Position numbers and translations under genes: made by a program
Source of the DNA: an uncultured Bacteroidota bacterium
GTDB lineage: Bacteria; Bacteroidota; Bacteroidia; Chitinophagales; Chitinophagaceae
Direction of reading: 5' to 3'
DNA: 64,000 nucleotides
Assembly (NCBI GenBank): GCA_903882805.1
Contig: CAIRYK010000065.1
Coordinates: 38,345 to 102,344, forward strand
The notes under the pieces: generated by a model
Database searches by the model: none
Told to the model about the DNA's origin: nothing
What the model saw: the letters and a program-made list of their open reading frames with translations, nothing else
Shown: positions 10,243-18,230 of the stretch, piece after piece
Layout of the letters: each line of letters starts with the position of its first letter
Numbering within the stretch: position 1 is the stretch's first letter

Positions 10243-10309
10243 TATTATTCCATCTGATAAATTTAAGAAAGAGGCAAAACGGCTAATTAAGAAGTATCCT
10301 TATCATTGA
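10232..10309 (+). pseudogene. RelE/ParE-like toxin fragment, truncated by a repeat
   Basis: The start overlaps the antitoxin gene, as in functional pairs. The first ~23 codons (MSFSIIPSDKFKKEAKRLIKKYP) have the basic N-terminal helix typical of RelE/ParE toxins, which are usually ~90 residues. The frame then runs into the palindromic repeat unit that begins near 10304 and stops at 10309. No continuation of the toxin is visible beyond the repeats, so the loss looks like an insertion with deletion, not a simple insertion. Confidence 0.6.
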
Positions 10310-10592
10310 TGTCCTTAGTCTGAAGACTAAGGGTTGCAAGTAAGCCGGTCTCCCGACCGGCGAGTGAGTGCAATAAACAGTCCTATTATGCCGTGAAAAA
10401 TTGACCAATGTAACCAACTATACCCATATACCGGTCTGAAGACAACGAACATCACAGAAAATCATACCATTCAGCTTAATCAGCGGTTCAGACAATGTTC
10501 CGCAGGTGGCGGCCCTATGGGGCGCCGCGCATACCGATACATAAATTGCTACAAACCTTAGACTCCTAACGGAGTCGCCCACCGATACTTAT
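10304..10592. repeat. Compound palindromic repeat, copy 1
   Basis: About 290 bases with, in order: palindrome ccttagtct-ga-agactaagg (10313-10332), hairpin gccggtc-tccc-gaccggc (10344-10361), a conserved middle (catcacagaaaatcata, cagcggttcagacaatg, ggcggccctatggggcgccg) and hairpin gactcc-taac-ggagtc (10561-10576). It is non-coding, and copy 2 follows head to tail. Confidence 0.85.
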
Positions 10593-10885
10593 GATTGATG
10601 CCCTTAGTCTTCAGACTAAGGGTTATACGGATGCCGGTCTCCCGACCGGCGAATATATACGCTGCGCAGTCCTATTTTGCCGTGAAAAATTGACCGATGT
10701 AACCGACTATACCCATATACCGGTCTGAAGACAACGAACATCACAGAAAATCATACACTTCATCTTCATCAGCGGTTCAGACAATGTTCCGCAGGTGGCG
10801 GCCCTATGGGGCGCCGCGCATACCGATACATAAATTGCTACAAACCTTTGACTCCTAACGGAGTCGCCCACCGATGCCTACAATT
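10593..10885. repeat. Compound palindromic repeat, copy 2
   Basis: Same order of parts as copy 1: a 22-base perfect palindrome built on ccttagtct (10601-10622), hairpin gccggtc-tccc-gaccggc (10633-10650), the same middle block and gactcc-taac-ggagtc (10850-10865). Copies 1 and 2 are nearly identical over most of their length. Confidence 0.85.
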
Positions 10886-10968
10886 CCCTAAATATTTTAA
10901 TAACAACGCCACTGTCTAAATTTGGCGAATTTGGACAAAAACCTAACTTTGTTCAGAATATCTTAATT

Positions 10969-11199
10969 ATGAATGTAAGTTTTACCAGTAAACAGGAAAA
11001 ATACATTGCAGACCAGTTGCTGAGTGGCGACTATCAGAATGCATCGGAAGTAGTGAGGGATGCATTGCGGTTGCATGAAATTTACAGAAACAGAGTATTA
11101 GAAGAATTGCGTACCGAGATTAATAAGGGTTGGGATGGACCAACAAGCAAACGTAGCGTTCAGGATATAATCAAGGAAAATACACTGAAAAATAGCTAA
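10969..11199 (+). CDS. parD: ParD-family antitoxin
   Basis: 76 residues. The N-terminus MNVSFTSKQEKYIADQLLSGDYQNASEVVRDALRL is the ribbon-helix-helix DNA-binding domain typical of ParD/CopG antitoxins. The C-terminal half (ELRTEINKGWDGP onward) is the flexible part that wraps the toxin. ParD neutralises ParE and represses its own operon as a dimer. The toxin gene follows 5 bases after the stop. The pair is intact and lies between two groups of compound palindromic repeats. Confidence 0.88.
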   Translation: MNVSFTSKQEKYIADQLLSGDYQNASEVVRDALRLHEIYRNRVLEELRTEINKGWDGPTSKRSVQDIIKENTLKNS

Positions 11200-11204
11200 T
11201 ACCT

Positions 11205-11501
11205 TTGCTACCCAACACCTATGAGCTCTCGCACGAAGCTGATAATGATATTCAGGAGATATATGCGTTTACAGCCGAAAAATTTGGTGTAGACCAAGCC
11301 ATTGGATATTTGTCTGGCTTGGAAGATCTTTTCAACCAACTATGCCTACAGCCCCATACAGGTAGACAAAGGAGTGAAATAAAGGAAGGGCTAAGAAGTA
11401 TAGGCTATGTTAGCCATTTAGTTTTTTATAGGGTTATGGATACACGAATTAGAATTGTGAGGGTATTGCACTCAAGCAGAGATATGCCTAAATTTCTTTA
11501 A
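11205..11501 (+). CDS. parE: ParE-family toxin
   Basis: 98 residues with the RelE/ParE fold pattern: YELSHEADNDIQEIYAFTAEKFG, a helical middle (LEDLFNQLCLQPHTGR), then strands SIGYVSHLVFYRVMDTRIRIVRVLHSSRD. ParE toxins usually poison DNA gyrase; the RelE branch cleaves mRNA. Sequence character and the ParD partner favour ParE. The start is TTG 11205, 5 bases after parD; no in-frame ATG lies near enough to keep the first strand. Translational coupling to parD is likely. Confidence 0.85.
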   Translation: MLPNTYELSHEADNDIQEIYAFTAEKFGVDQAIGYLSGLEDLFNQLCLQPHTGRQRSEIKEGLRSIGYVSHLVFYRVMDTRIRIVRVLHSSRDMPKFL

Positions 11502-11515
11502 ATCCCGATACCCCA

Positions 11516-11715
11516 GATGCCCTAGTCTTCAGACTAAGTGCTCCACGGAAGCCAGTCTGAAGGCAACAAACATCACAGAAAATCATACCCTTCCGCTTAA
11601 TCAGCGGTTCAGACAATGTTCCGCAGGTGGCGGCCCTATGGGGCGCCGCGCATACCGATACATAAATTGCTACAAACCTTTGACTCCTAACGGAGTCGCC
11701 CACCGATACCTACAA
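11516..11715. repeat. Compound palindromic repeat, copy 3 (shortened)
   Basis: Starts with a decayed form of the first palindrome (cctagtcttcagactaag), lacks the gccggtc hairpin, then has the full middle block and gactcc-taac-ggagtc. Copy 4 begins directly after it. Confidence 0.8.
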
Positions 11716-11832
11716 TTGATGCCCTTAGTCTTCAGACTAAGGGTTGCAAGGAAGCCGGTCTCCCGACCGGCGAATGAGTACAACACACGGCCCCATTATG
11801 CTGTGAAAAAATTGCCAATGTAGGCGGCTATG
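11716..11832. repeat. Compound palindromic repeat, copy 4, 5' part
   Basis: Carries the first palindrome and the gccggtc-tccc-gaccggc hairpin. It is then interrupted at about 11832 by ~165 bases of unrelated sequence, after which the 3' part resumes at 11997. The interrupting stretch holds a 13-bp hairpin (arms 11960-11972 and 11977-11989, loop ttag). Confidence 0.7.
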
Positions 11833-11996
11833 CCACATGCACTAGTCAGGAGACCGGGTGCCGAATAGTTCGTAGTGCGAAGACTACAAAGACCTTAGTC
11901 CAGCGAAAAGCAGAGACTCTACGAGTGTACAACCATTTTTTCAGTTGCATTTATTCCCAAGATTAGAACTTTTTAGAAAGTTCTAATCTGTGTACC

Positions 11997-12150
11997 CATA
12001 CACCAGTCTGAAGGCAACAAACATCACAGAAAATCATACCCTTCCGCTTAATCAGCGGTTCAGACAATGTTCCGCAGGTGGCGGCCCTATGGGGCGCCGC
12101 GCATACCGATACATAAATTGCTACAAACCTTAGACTCCTGACGGAGTCGC
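11997..12150. repeat. Compound palindromic repeat, copy 4, 3' part
   Basis: Middle block (catcacagaaaatcata, cagcggttcagacaatg, ggcggccctatggggc) followed by gactcc-tgac-ggagtc. The loop differs from the other copies by one base while the arms are unchanged. The remaining bases to 12278 hold nothing recognisable. Confidence 0.75.
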
Positions 12151-12278
12151 CCGCAACTGTCGCCCATACGTGGGGGCACAGGTAGACCAATTAATTATTT
12201 CATAAAACAACAATCAAGCCTTTCACAGAATCCTTATAATCAAGGTTCAGAAAGCAACATTATCGCGAAAACGCTCTA

Positions 12279-12722
12279 CTACCCGCTTATTTCGCTCTGC
12301 TCCGTTCCGCCATACCTTATGGCTGCCTCAAGCACATCTATGTTTATGTCTTTTAGTTTTTTAAACCTTATGCAATACCCCGTTACACTGGCCTTGCCTA
12401 TCGTGTTGCCATAGGTATTGGCCAGATAGGCTTTGTCTTTTATACCAAGGATGTACACCGAAAATCCGGTTTTATTTGCACACAAGCCTATCCGAAAAAA
12501 ATCGCGAGTCTTTCCATCGGCATATTTTAATACCTGAAAACCATAGCCAATGGTGGGGTTGGCCACTGCTTTGTTTTCACTGTTCAAGCCATTATCAAAC
12601 CAAAGCTTACAATCTGGCAATACCCGTAATATACGGTCGTGCAGCTCTTGCATTTCGGCTCGTTTCGGCTCTGGCTGACTGGCTATTTGCTCATTTATTT
12701 GCTCCTGTACATCCATATGCAT
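12279..12722 (-). CDS. DUF1801 domain protein
   Basis: 147 residues (or 145 from the second Met). The pattern QINEQIASQPEPKRAEMQELHDRILRVLPDCKLWFDNG, followed by a GYGFQVLKYADGKTRDFFRIGLCANKTGFSVYI stretch, fits the DUF1801/YdhG-like family: small cytosolic proteins of unknown function. There is no signal peptide or membrane segment. It stands alone on the minus strand, next to the repeat patch, with no operon partner. The biochemical role is unknown. Confidence 0.75.
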   Translation of the reverse strand: MHMDVQEQINEQIASQPEPKRAEMQELHDRILRVLPDCKLWFDNGLNSENKAVANPTIGYGFQVLKYADGKTRDFFRIGLCANKTGFSVYILGIKDKAYLANTYGNTIGKASVTGYCIRFKKLKDINIDVLEAAIRYGGTEQSEISG

Positions 12723-13112
12723 TTTGCGCTTGCTTATGCAGCTTGCTCAAAATTCGGTCAAATTTTTATTATCTTTTGCCTTGGAGGAAACTAAAATTGT
12801 CTGGAAATAGTTATTTTCTTGCCTAAGTGTTCCACAAAATCACAGGCTTCTTGCTAAAAAGAGCCAAATATTACAGTCGGTAAGGATAGCTAAATAATTT
12901 TGTTACATACCAATGATTCCTGACGCTATCGCCTTTCGGCAGGGCTTTGGAACACAACTATTAACCAGGATTGCGCTTGCACGGAATAAAATGGATGTAA
13001 ACCACAAGGCCTGATTGGCTAGAATATGCCTAAACCCGGGGAGAAAAGCCGCAGTAAGCTGCAACCGGAAACTGGTTGAATTTGTACTCGTGTATTACTT
13101 TAAACTATCCCC
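12723..13112. other. Intergenic, nothing recognised
   Basis: 390 bases between the DUF1801 gene (starting leftward) and the 3' end of cdsA. I see no open frame with a plausible start, no strong hairpin with a T-run and no RNA gene. The DUF1801 promoter should lie in its left part, but I could not pick a box. Confidence 0.4.
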
Positions 13113-13955
13113 CTACCCCCTCATAAAAAACGACACATACACAAACACAAACGGAGCGGCAACAATCAGCGAGTCGAAACGGTCGAGGGCGCCGCCGTGG
13201 CCGGGCATAAGTGCGCCCGAGTCTTTTACATCGGCCATACGCTTTAGTTTAGATTCCAGCAGGTCGCCAAGGGTGCCGGCTATTGCTGCGCACAGCGCAA
13301 AGGCTATCCAGTCGGTAAGGCGGTAGGTGTGGGTAAAATACCCGGTGGCTATGGCGCCGCCTATGGTTAGCAGCGCGCCGCCTATGGTGCCTTCCCAGGT
13401 TTTCTTGGGCGATATAGGTGAGAAAGGGGTTTTGCCTATGAACGACCCCACCAGATACGCAAAAGTATCGTTTGACCATATCATCAGTATCAGCATTATA
13501 GGCAACAGGTAGTCGTGTAGCTGCATGTGTATGAGCAGCAGCATGGGTAGCGATATATACAATAGTCCGCCAAACGATTGCAACATGGCCGGCAGCGCTT
13601 GCTTTTTGCTGAGCACGGCGCCCAGCAGCAGCAACGCCGGGGCTATAGGCACAAGCATCCATACCAGCATTACAGCTGCGTTGGAATTGCTCAGCGTTTC
13701 GCCATATAAGAAAAAGTAGGGCAGTATCACTATTAGCGGCAGTAGCTGTGTAGCTACAGGCAGCCATGCGGGCCAGTGCGCCTCTTTATCTATTTTCTGC
13801 ATCAGCCTGAAATAGTCGCGCAGGCAGAGGGCATTGATGAGCAGCGCCAGCGCCAGAAACGCATATTTGTTCCACAGCAAGCCTACCAGCATAATGGCCG
13901 AAAACACGATAGCGCTGCCAAGCCGCTTGTAAAATGTGGGTAGATTGAGGGCCAT
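13113..13955 (-). CDS. cdsA: Phosphatidate cytidylyltransferase
   Basis: 280 residues, a polytopic membrane protein with about eight hydrophobic segments. The family signature is complete near the C-terminus: SPKKTWEGTIGG, GDLLESKLKRMADVKDSGALMPGHGG and LDRFDSL. It makes CDP-diacylglycerol from CTP and phosphatidic acid, the precursor of phosphatidylethanolamine and other phospholipids, in the inner membrane. It follows the CPBP protease gene by 26 bases on the same strand, so the two are probably co-transcribed, with the unknown gene at 14981 upstream. Confidence 0.95.
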   Translation of the reverse strand: MALNLPTFYKRLGSAIVFSAIMLVGLLWNKYAFLALALLINALCLRDYFRLMQKIDKEAHWPAWLPVATQLLPLIVILPYFFLYGETLSNSNAAVMLVWMLVPIAPALLLLGAVLSKKQALPAMLQSFGGLLYISLPMLLLIHMQLHDYLLPIMLILMIWSNDTFAYLVGSFIGKTPFSPISPKKTWEGTIGGALLTIGGAIATGYFTHTYRLTDWIAFALCAAIAGTLGDLLESKLKRMADVKDSGALMPGHGGALDRFDSLIVAAPFVFVYVSFFMRG

Positions 13956-13981
13956 AGCCTTTGATTTATGATTTAAAGTTA

Positions 13982-14914
13982 CTAAGCATTTTCTATAAGT
14001 TCGTCGGGCCTGAAATTATCCGACCAGTTTGCTGCCAGCGGCGTTTTGGTACGCAGCAGCAGATACAACGACGCTGCAAATAAAACGGCCCCGCCCACAA
14101 TATACAATACCGGCGTAGTTGTGCTTTCGGTAAATGCTTTTACGGCCTTGTTGCTGTTGCCTATGTACGCCAACACAATCTGAGCACCATTGAACGACAT
14201 ATGCGCCGCTATGCTGCACCACAGCGAGCCGGTAACATTGTAGATAACGGCCAGCAACACCCCAGCCAGAAAAATAGACAGGTAGCCATATATATTGGTA
14301 TGCGAATAGGCAAACACTATGGCGGTAAACAGTATCGGCGCCGTCATGGTAAGGGTGCGCTGCTTTACAAAACGCAGCAATACGCCCCTGAAAAACAATT
14401 CTTCGCCCACAGCCGGTATAATAGCCATAATAGTAAACATACGGAGAAAGGCGCCGAAGTCGGGCATCTTAAAGAACGCCGCCATCATGCTGTTATTGGC
14501 ATCCTGCGCCGCTTTTATTTTCGGTCCAAAATCTATCATGCCTACCAGCGCTTCCAGTCCCTGCAGCATGGGCGCGGCGCCCAGCATCACCAGTATAGCC
14601 AGCGCTACCTGCATACCTTTGCCCGGCGCGCGCAGCCCCAGGTATTCGGCAGGGCGCGGATGGCTGAGGTAGGCAAACAGCAATGCCGGAACCAGAAAAA
14701 TAAATGTGCTGAGCACACCCTGTACTATAGTAGCCACCTTTACCATATAGGCGGGGGTTTGTTCGGTAATACCCTCAATTTGCTCCAGACTTATACCCGC
14801 TACTTTCGGCAAAAAAGCCATAAGCATCACGCTGGCAAAACCTATCATGGTAAATATCATGAGCAGAAACAGGAGCAATTGCAGGCCCCAGGGGTAATAC
14901 CTAAAATACTTCAT
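13982..14914 (-). CDS. CPBP-family intramembrane glutamic endopeptidase
   Basis: 310 residues, about eight membrane segments. All three motifs of the CPBP (Abi/CAAX-protease-like) family are present: EELFFR (~168-173), FAYSH (~205) and HMSFN (~240). The Glu and His residues form the intramembrane active site. In bacteria these enzymes process small peptides or membrane proteins; the substrate here cannot be read. It sits 26 bases upstream of cdsA on the same strand. Regulation is unclear, and the upstream gap to the 160-residue gene is 66 bases. Confidence 0.88.
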   Translation of the reverse strand: MKYFRYYPWGLQLLLFLLMIFTMIGFASVMLMAFLPKVAGISLEQIEGITEQTPAYMVKVATIVQGVLSTFIFLVPALLFAYLSHPRPAEYLGLRAPGKGMQVALAILVMLGAAPMLQGLEALVGMIDFGPKIKAAQDANNSMMAAFFKMPDFGAFLRMFTIMAIIPAVGEELFFRGVLLRFVKQRTLTMTAPILFTAIVFAYSHTNIYGYLSIFLAGVLLAVIYNVTGSLWCSIAAHMSFNGAQIVLAYIGNSNKAVKAFTESTTTPVLYIVGGAVLFAASLYLLLRTKTPLAANWSDNFRPDELIENA

Positions 14915-14980
14915 GCTTTGTGGTATATTTTTGGTGCAAGATAAACCCTTATTGGCAAACAGCGCCTACCGGCGCAGTTG

Positions 14981-15463
14981 TCATATAGCGCGTATCTGAT
15001 TATACAGGTCGTATGCGGTAAACACATGATTAAACAGATCAGGTTTTAGGGCGGCAAGTTCCTGCTGTAGTTTCTCGTTTTTCTTGTTTTTCTTTTCGTT
15101 CAGGAAAAAGAGTATCGCCGTTTCCAGAAGTATTGCAGGTTCCAGATCTTCCAGTGCATCTACGATGGCCTGCTCTCTATCGGGTAGCTCGTCTATAGGC
15201 GTTGTTTCGCTGTAGGCTGTATTCAAGCAGTAGCAGTTGGCGCCATCGCTAAATATAATTTTTGCATATCCTATATTTACCAGAAACTCCATTTCCGTGC
15301 CCAGCTCAGGGGCAGCCATACCCTCTTTGTACCGTTTGAAAAAAAGGCCATAATCGAAGCCCTTTTGTTGCAGTATATACAGTAGCTGATGCAGTTGCAC
15401 CCTCAGGCCTATTTTGCCTGTGTACTGTAGTAGCTGCATCAATCTTAGGGTGGTAAATCTCAT
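14981..15463 (-). CDS. Uncharacterised cytosolic protein, 160 residues
   Basis: I do not recognise the family with confidence. The N-terminal half (LMQLLQYTGKIGLRVQLHQLLYILQQKGFDYGLFFKRYKEG) resembles the start of SocA/YwgA-like proteins, where a helix is followed by FDYxFxxYxxGP. The rest is helical, charged and rich in Leu and Lys (FLNEKKNKKNEKLQQELAAL). There is no signal peptide, membrane segment or metal-binding motif. It is first in a possible minus-strand operon with the CPBP protease and cdsA. Confidence 0.65.
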   Translation of the reverse strand: MRFTTLRLMQLLQYTGKIGLRVQLHQLLYILQQKGFDYGLFFKRYKEGMAAPELGTEMEFLVNIGYAKIIFSDGANCYCLNTAYSETTPIDELPDREQAIVDALEDLEPAILLETAILFFLNEKKNKKNEKLQQELAALKPDLFNHVFTAYDLYNQIRAI

Positions 15464-15680
15464 ATCAAATAATTGCGTTTATCTTAAAAGCTTATAACCA
15501 TATCAATACGGGTAATACCTTTAATTGCCTGCGCTACGCCCAGCAATGCTAATTTTGTAAGGACAGTAGGCTTACTTAACCTGTAAGCAAACGCAGGGCA
15601 ACAAAAATAAGCAAGCAAGGAGTAAAACGAGCGGCTGTGCAGTATAATTAGCGGATACAATATTTATTAACCCAAATTAA

Positions 15681-15733
15681 CCTGATAGCTGAAAAAACAA
15701 CGCTTTATGGCTTGGTTTTTGTCGCTTATCAGG
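15681..15733 (+). other. Imperfect long stem-loop in the dxs leader
   Basis: The outer arms cctgata and tatcagg extend inward through aaaaaacaacgc and gcttggttttt with small bulges. The structure lies ~95 bases upstream of dxs. A TAATTTTG box at 15550-15557 could start a ~260-base leader containing it. The rest of the 364-base gap (15464-15827) shows nothing else I can name. Confidence 0.35.
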
Positions 15734-15827
15734 CAGTTACTTTTAATAATTCCCAAATTTTGGCCGCAGTAAGGGCTAAAACTTTATTATTTTATTTATT
15801 TTTGTTGGTTATTACTCAAATTAGTGC

Positions 15828-17756
15828 ATGGAAGAGATAGCTGCTGGCCCGCTGCTTGGCGAAATAAACAATCCCGACGACCTCAAAAAACTGGATAAAA
15901 GCCAATTACAGCAGGTTTGTGATGAATTGAGACAGTTTATTATAGACTGTGTGAGTGTGCATGGCGGTCATTTTGGGGCGAGCCTTGGCGTGGTAGAGCT
16001 TTCGGTGGCGCTACATTATGTGTACAATACCCCCGACGACCAACTGGTGTGGGACGTAGGCCATCAGGCATACGGCCACAAAATACTTACCGGCCGCCGC
16101 AAGGTGTTTCATACCAACCGCAAGTATGGCGGTATTAGCGGTTTCCCTAAGCGTAGCGAAAGTGTGTACGACACCTTTGGCGTGGGCCACTCCTCTACTT
16201 CTATATCGGCGGCGCTGGGCATGGCTATAGCGTCAAAATACAAGGGCGAGCACCACCGCAGGCACATAGCCGTAATAGGCGATGGCGCCATGACTGCAGG
16301 ATTGCCTTTTGAAGCGCTTAACCACGCAGGCGTGAGCGGAGCGAATGTGCTGATAATACTGAACGATAACAATATGAGCATAGACCCCAACGTAGGGGCG
16401 CTCAAAGAATACCTTACCGACATTACTACCTCGCAGCCCTACAACCGTTTCAGAGACGATGTGTGGAACCTGCTGGGCAAGCTGCCTACAAAGGATTTTC
16501 AGAAGCTGGCATCTAAGGTGGAGGCTGGCCTGAAGGGTGTGGTATCTAAAAGCAGCAACCTGTTCGAGGCGCTGGGGTTGCGATACTTTGGCCCTATAGA
16601 CGGCCACAATGTGCTGAAACTCACTGAAACGCTGAAAAGCCTGCAAGGCATACCAGGCCCAAAACTGCTGCACATAAAAACAGTAAAGGGCAAGGGCTAC
16701 GGACTGGCAGAAAAAGACCAGACACTGTGGCATGCGCCAGGCACGTTTGATAAAATAACGGGCAAGATAAACAAGAAAGTTTCCTCTGTGCCCGAGCCGC
16801 CTAAGTATCAGGATGTGTTTGGGCATACGTTGGTGGAGCTGGCCGAGAAAAACAGCCTCATAATGGGCATTACGCCCGCTATGCCCTCCGGCTCGTCTAT
16901 GAAGTTTATGATGGACGCCATGCCCGACCGCGCCATAGATGTGGGAATTGCCGAGCAACATGCCGTGACGCTAAGCGCAGGCCTGGCTACGCAAGGCATG
17001 AAGGTGTTTTGCAACATATACAGCAGCTTTATGCAACGCGCCTACGACATGGTGATACACGATGTGGCTATACAAAAACTGCCCGTAGTGTTTTGCCTGG
17101 ATAGGGCGGGTCTGGTAGGCGACGACGGACCTACGCACCACGGCGCATACGATATAGCGTTTATGCGCTGCATACCCTACCTGGTAGTGGCTGCGCCAAT
17201 GAACGAGTCGGAACTGCGCAATATGATGTACACTGCCCAACTGCCGGAAACGAAAGAACCTTATGTGATTCGCTACCCGCGCGGACAAGGCGTGCTACCC
17301 AACTGGCGTACCCCCTTCGAGAAGATGGAGACAGGCACTGGCCGCAAAATATGCGATGGTCAGGAAGTAGCTATACTAACCATAGGCCATCCCGGCAACT
17401 TTGCCGTGCAGGCCTGCAAAATGCTGGCAGCCGAAGAAATATACCCCGCCCATTACGATATGCGGTTTGTAAAACCCCTCGACGAGGCTATGCTGCACGA
17501 GGTGGCCCAAACCTACAGCAAGATAATAACCGTAGAAGACGGCACGATAGTAGGCGGTTTTGGTAGCGCTGTACTCGAGTTTCTGGCGCTGCACAACTAT
17601 ACGCCCGAGGTGAAGATACTGGGCATACCCGACCGTATTGTAGAGCATGGCAAGCCCGAAGAGCTGCACCGCGAATGCGGCTACGACGCCATGGCCATAG
17701 CCGATGCAGTACGCGAAATGGCCGGACTGAAAACCCTTGCAGAAGTACTGGCTTAA
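15828..17756 (+). CDS. dxs: 1-deoxy-D-xylulose-5-phosphate synthase
   Basis: 642 residues, normal length. It condenses pyruvate and glyceraldehyde 3-phosphate into DXP, the first step of the MEP isoprenoid pathway, using thiamine diphosphate. Visible signs: HGGHFGASLGVVEL near residue 45, VWDVGHQAYGHK, the thiamine-binding GDGAMTAGLPFEALNHAG...LNDNNMS, the catalytic Glu in DVGIAEQHAV, and a C-terminal transketolase domain (ITVEDGTIVGGFGSAV). It stands alone with a strong terminator after it. A second MEP gene, ispE, lies at 58749. The products feed menaquinone side chains and undecaprenyl phosphate. The ATG at 15828 gives a normal N-terminus. Confidence 0.97.
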   Translation: MEEIAAGPLLGEINNPDDLKKLDKSQLQQVCDELRQFIIDCVSVHGGHFGASLGVVELSVALHYVYNTPDDQLVWDVGHQAYGHKILTGRRKVFHTNRKYGGISGFPKRSESVYDTFGVGHSSTSISAALGMAIASKYKGEHHRRHIAVIGDGAMTAGLPFEALNHAGVSGANVLIILNDNNMSIDPNVGALKEYLTDITTSQPYNRFRDDVWNLLGKLPTKDFQKLASKVEAGLKGVVSKSSNLFEALGLRYFGPIDGHNVLKLTETLKSLQGIPGPKLLHIKTVKGKGYGLAEKDQTLWHAPGTFDKITGKINKKVSSVPEPPKYQDVFGHTLVELAEKNSLIMGITPAMPSGSSMKFMMDAMPDRAIDVGIAEQHAVTLSAGLATQGMKVFCNIYSSFMQRAYDMVIHDVAIQKLPVVFCLDRAGLVGDDGPTHHGAYDIAFMRCIPYLVVAAPMNESELRNMMYTAQLPETKEPYVIRYPRGQGVLPNWRTPFEKMETGTGRKICDGQEVAILTIGHPGNFAVQACKMLAAEEIYPAHYDMRFVKPLDEAMLHEVAQTYSKIITVEDGTIVGGFGSAVLEFLALHNYTPEVKILGIPDRIVEHGKPEELHRECGYDAMAIADAVREMAGLKTLAEVLA

Positions 17757-17788
17757 ACGATTTATAGAAAACCGCTTATAATAAACGT

Positions 17789-17830
17789 AAACGAATAGCG
17801 CGCAACCTCCCGGTTGCGCGCTATTCGTTT
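17789..17830 (+). terminator. Strong hairpin after dxs
   Basis: A perfect 19-bp stem (17789-17807 with 17812-17830, loop tccc), 33 bases after the dxs stop. Only three T close the right arm, but the stem is long and GC-rich in the middle. Because both arms carry A/T ends it may act in both directions. Confidence 0.75.
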
Positions 17831-18230
17831 ACCGATACTGTACAAAAACGGCAAGCGCCCTATTATAGAATAATGAAAACTGTGAACCAGTATACGGCAA
17901 CAATAAATGTTCATTACCGGGCGCTGTGCTCAGCAAATGTAGCATAAGCGCATTAACGTGAATGACGCCGCCGTTGCCGGAGACCCCGTTTGCAGTAGCC
18001 AAGCGCCTCCGAACTCCTTCGTCGGCTCAGAACAACACCTTTCTATGGCTTTTATTCCAATGATTGCCAAGATCACAGCATATGATTGATATAGGGTCAG
18101 GTAGCCTTTTTTAACAGCATTGCCAACTTTCTGAACGTTGGCAATGCTTGAGAGGAGCGGTTTGGTGAAGCCCGCACAAGCATCAGCTTTTATATCAACT
18201 AAAAAATATACCTATAATAAGCGCTACGGC
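17831..18230. other. Intergenic stretch with an inverted repeat
   Basis: Between the dxs hairpin and the DUF5689 gene (which ends at 18231). A 12-bp inverted repeat, agcattgccaac with gttggcaatgct, lies at 18116-18148. It may terminate the minus-strand DUF5689 transcript, but no T-run follows it on that strand. A pair agcgccc/gggcgct is spaced ~60 bases apart further left. No gene is recognised. Confidence 0.45.

Noticed and set aside
10304..12150. Possible CRISPR array
   Set aside because: The repeats are ~290 bases, adjacent or irregularly spaced, contain several hairpins and have no spacers of fixed length; no cas genes are near.
11638..12190. Short frames in the repeat copies (11638-11823 plus, 11963-12190 minus, 11488-11703 minus)
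   Set aside because: They recur only because the repeat itself recurs; reading is set by palindromes, not by a protein.
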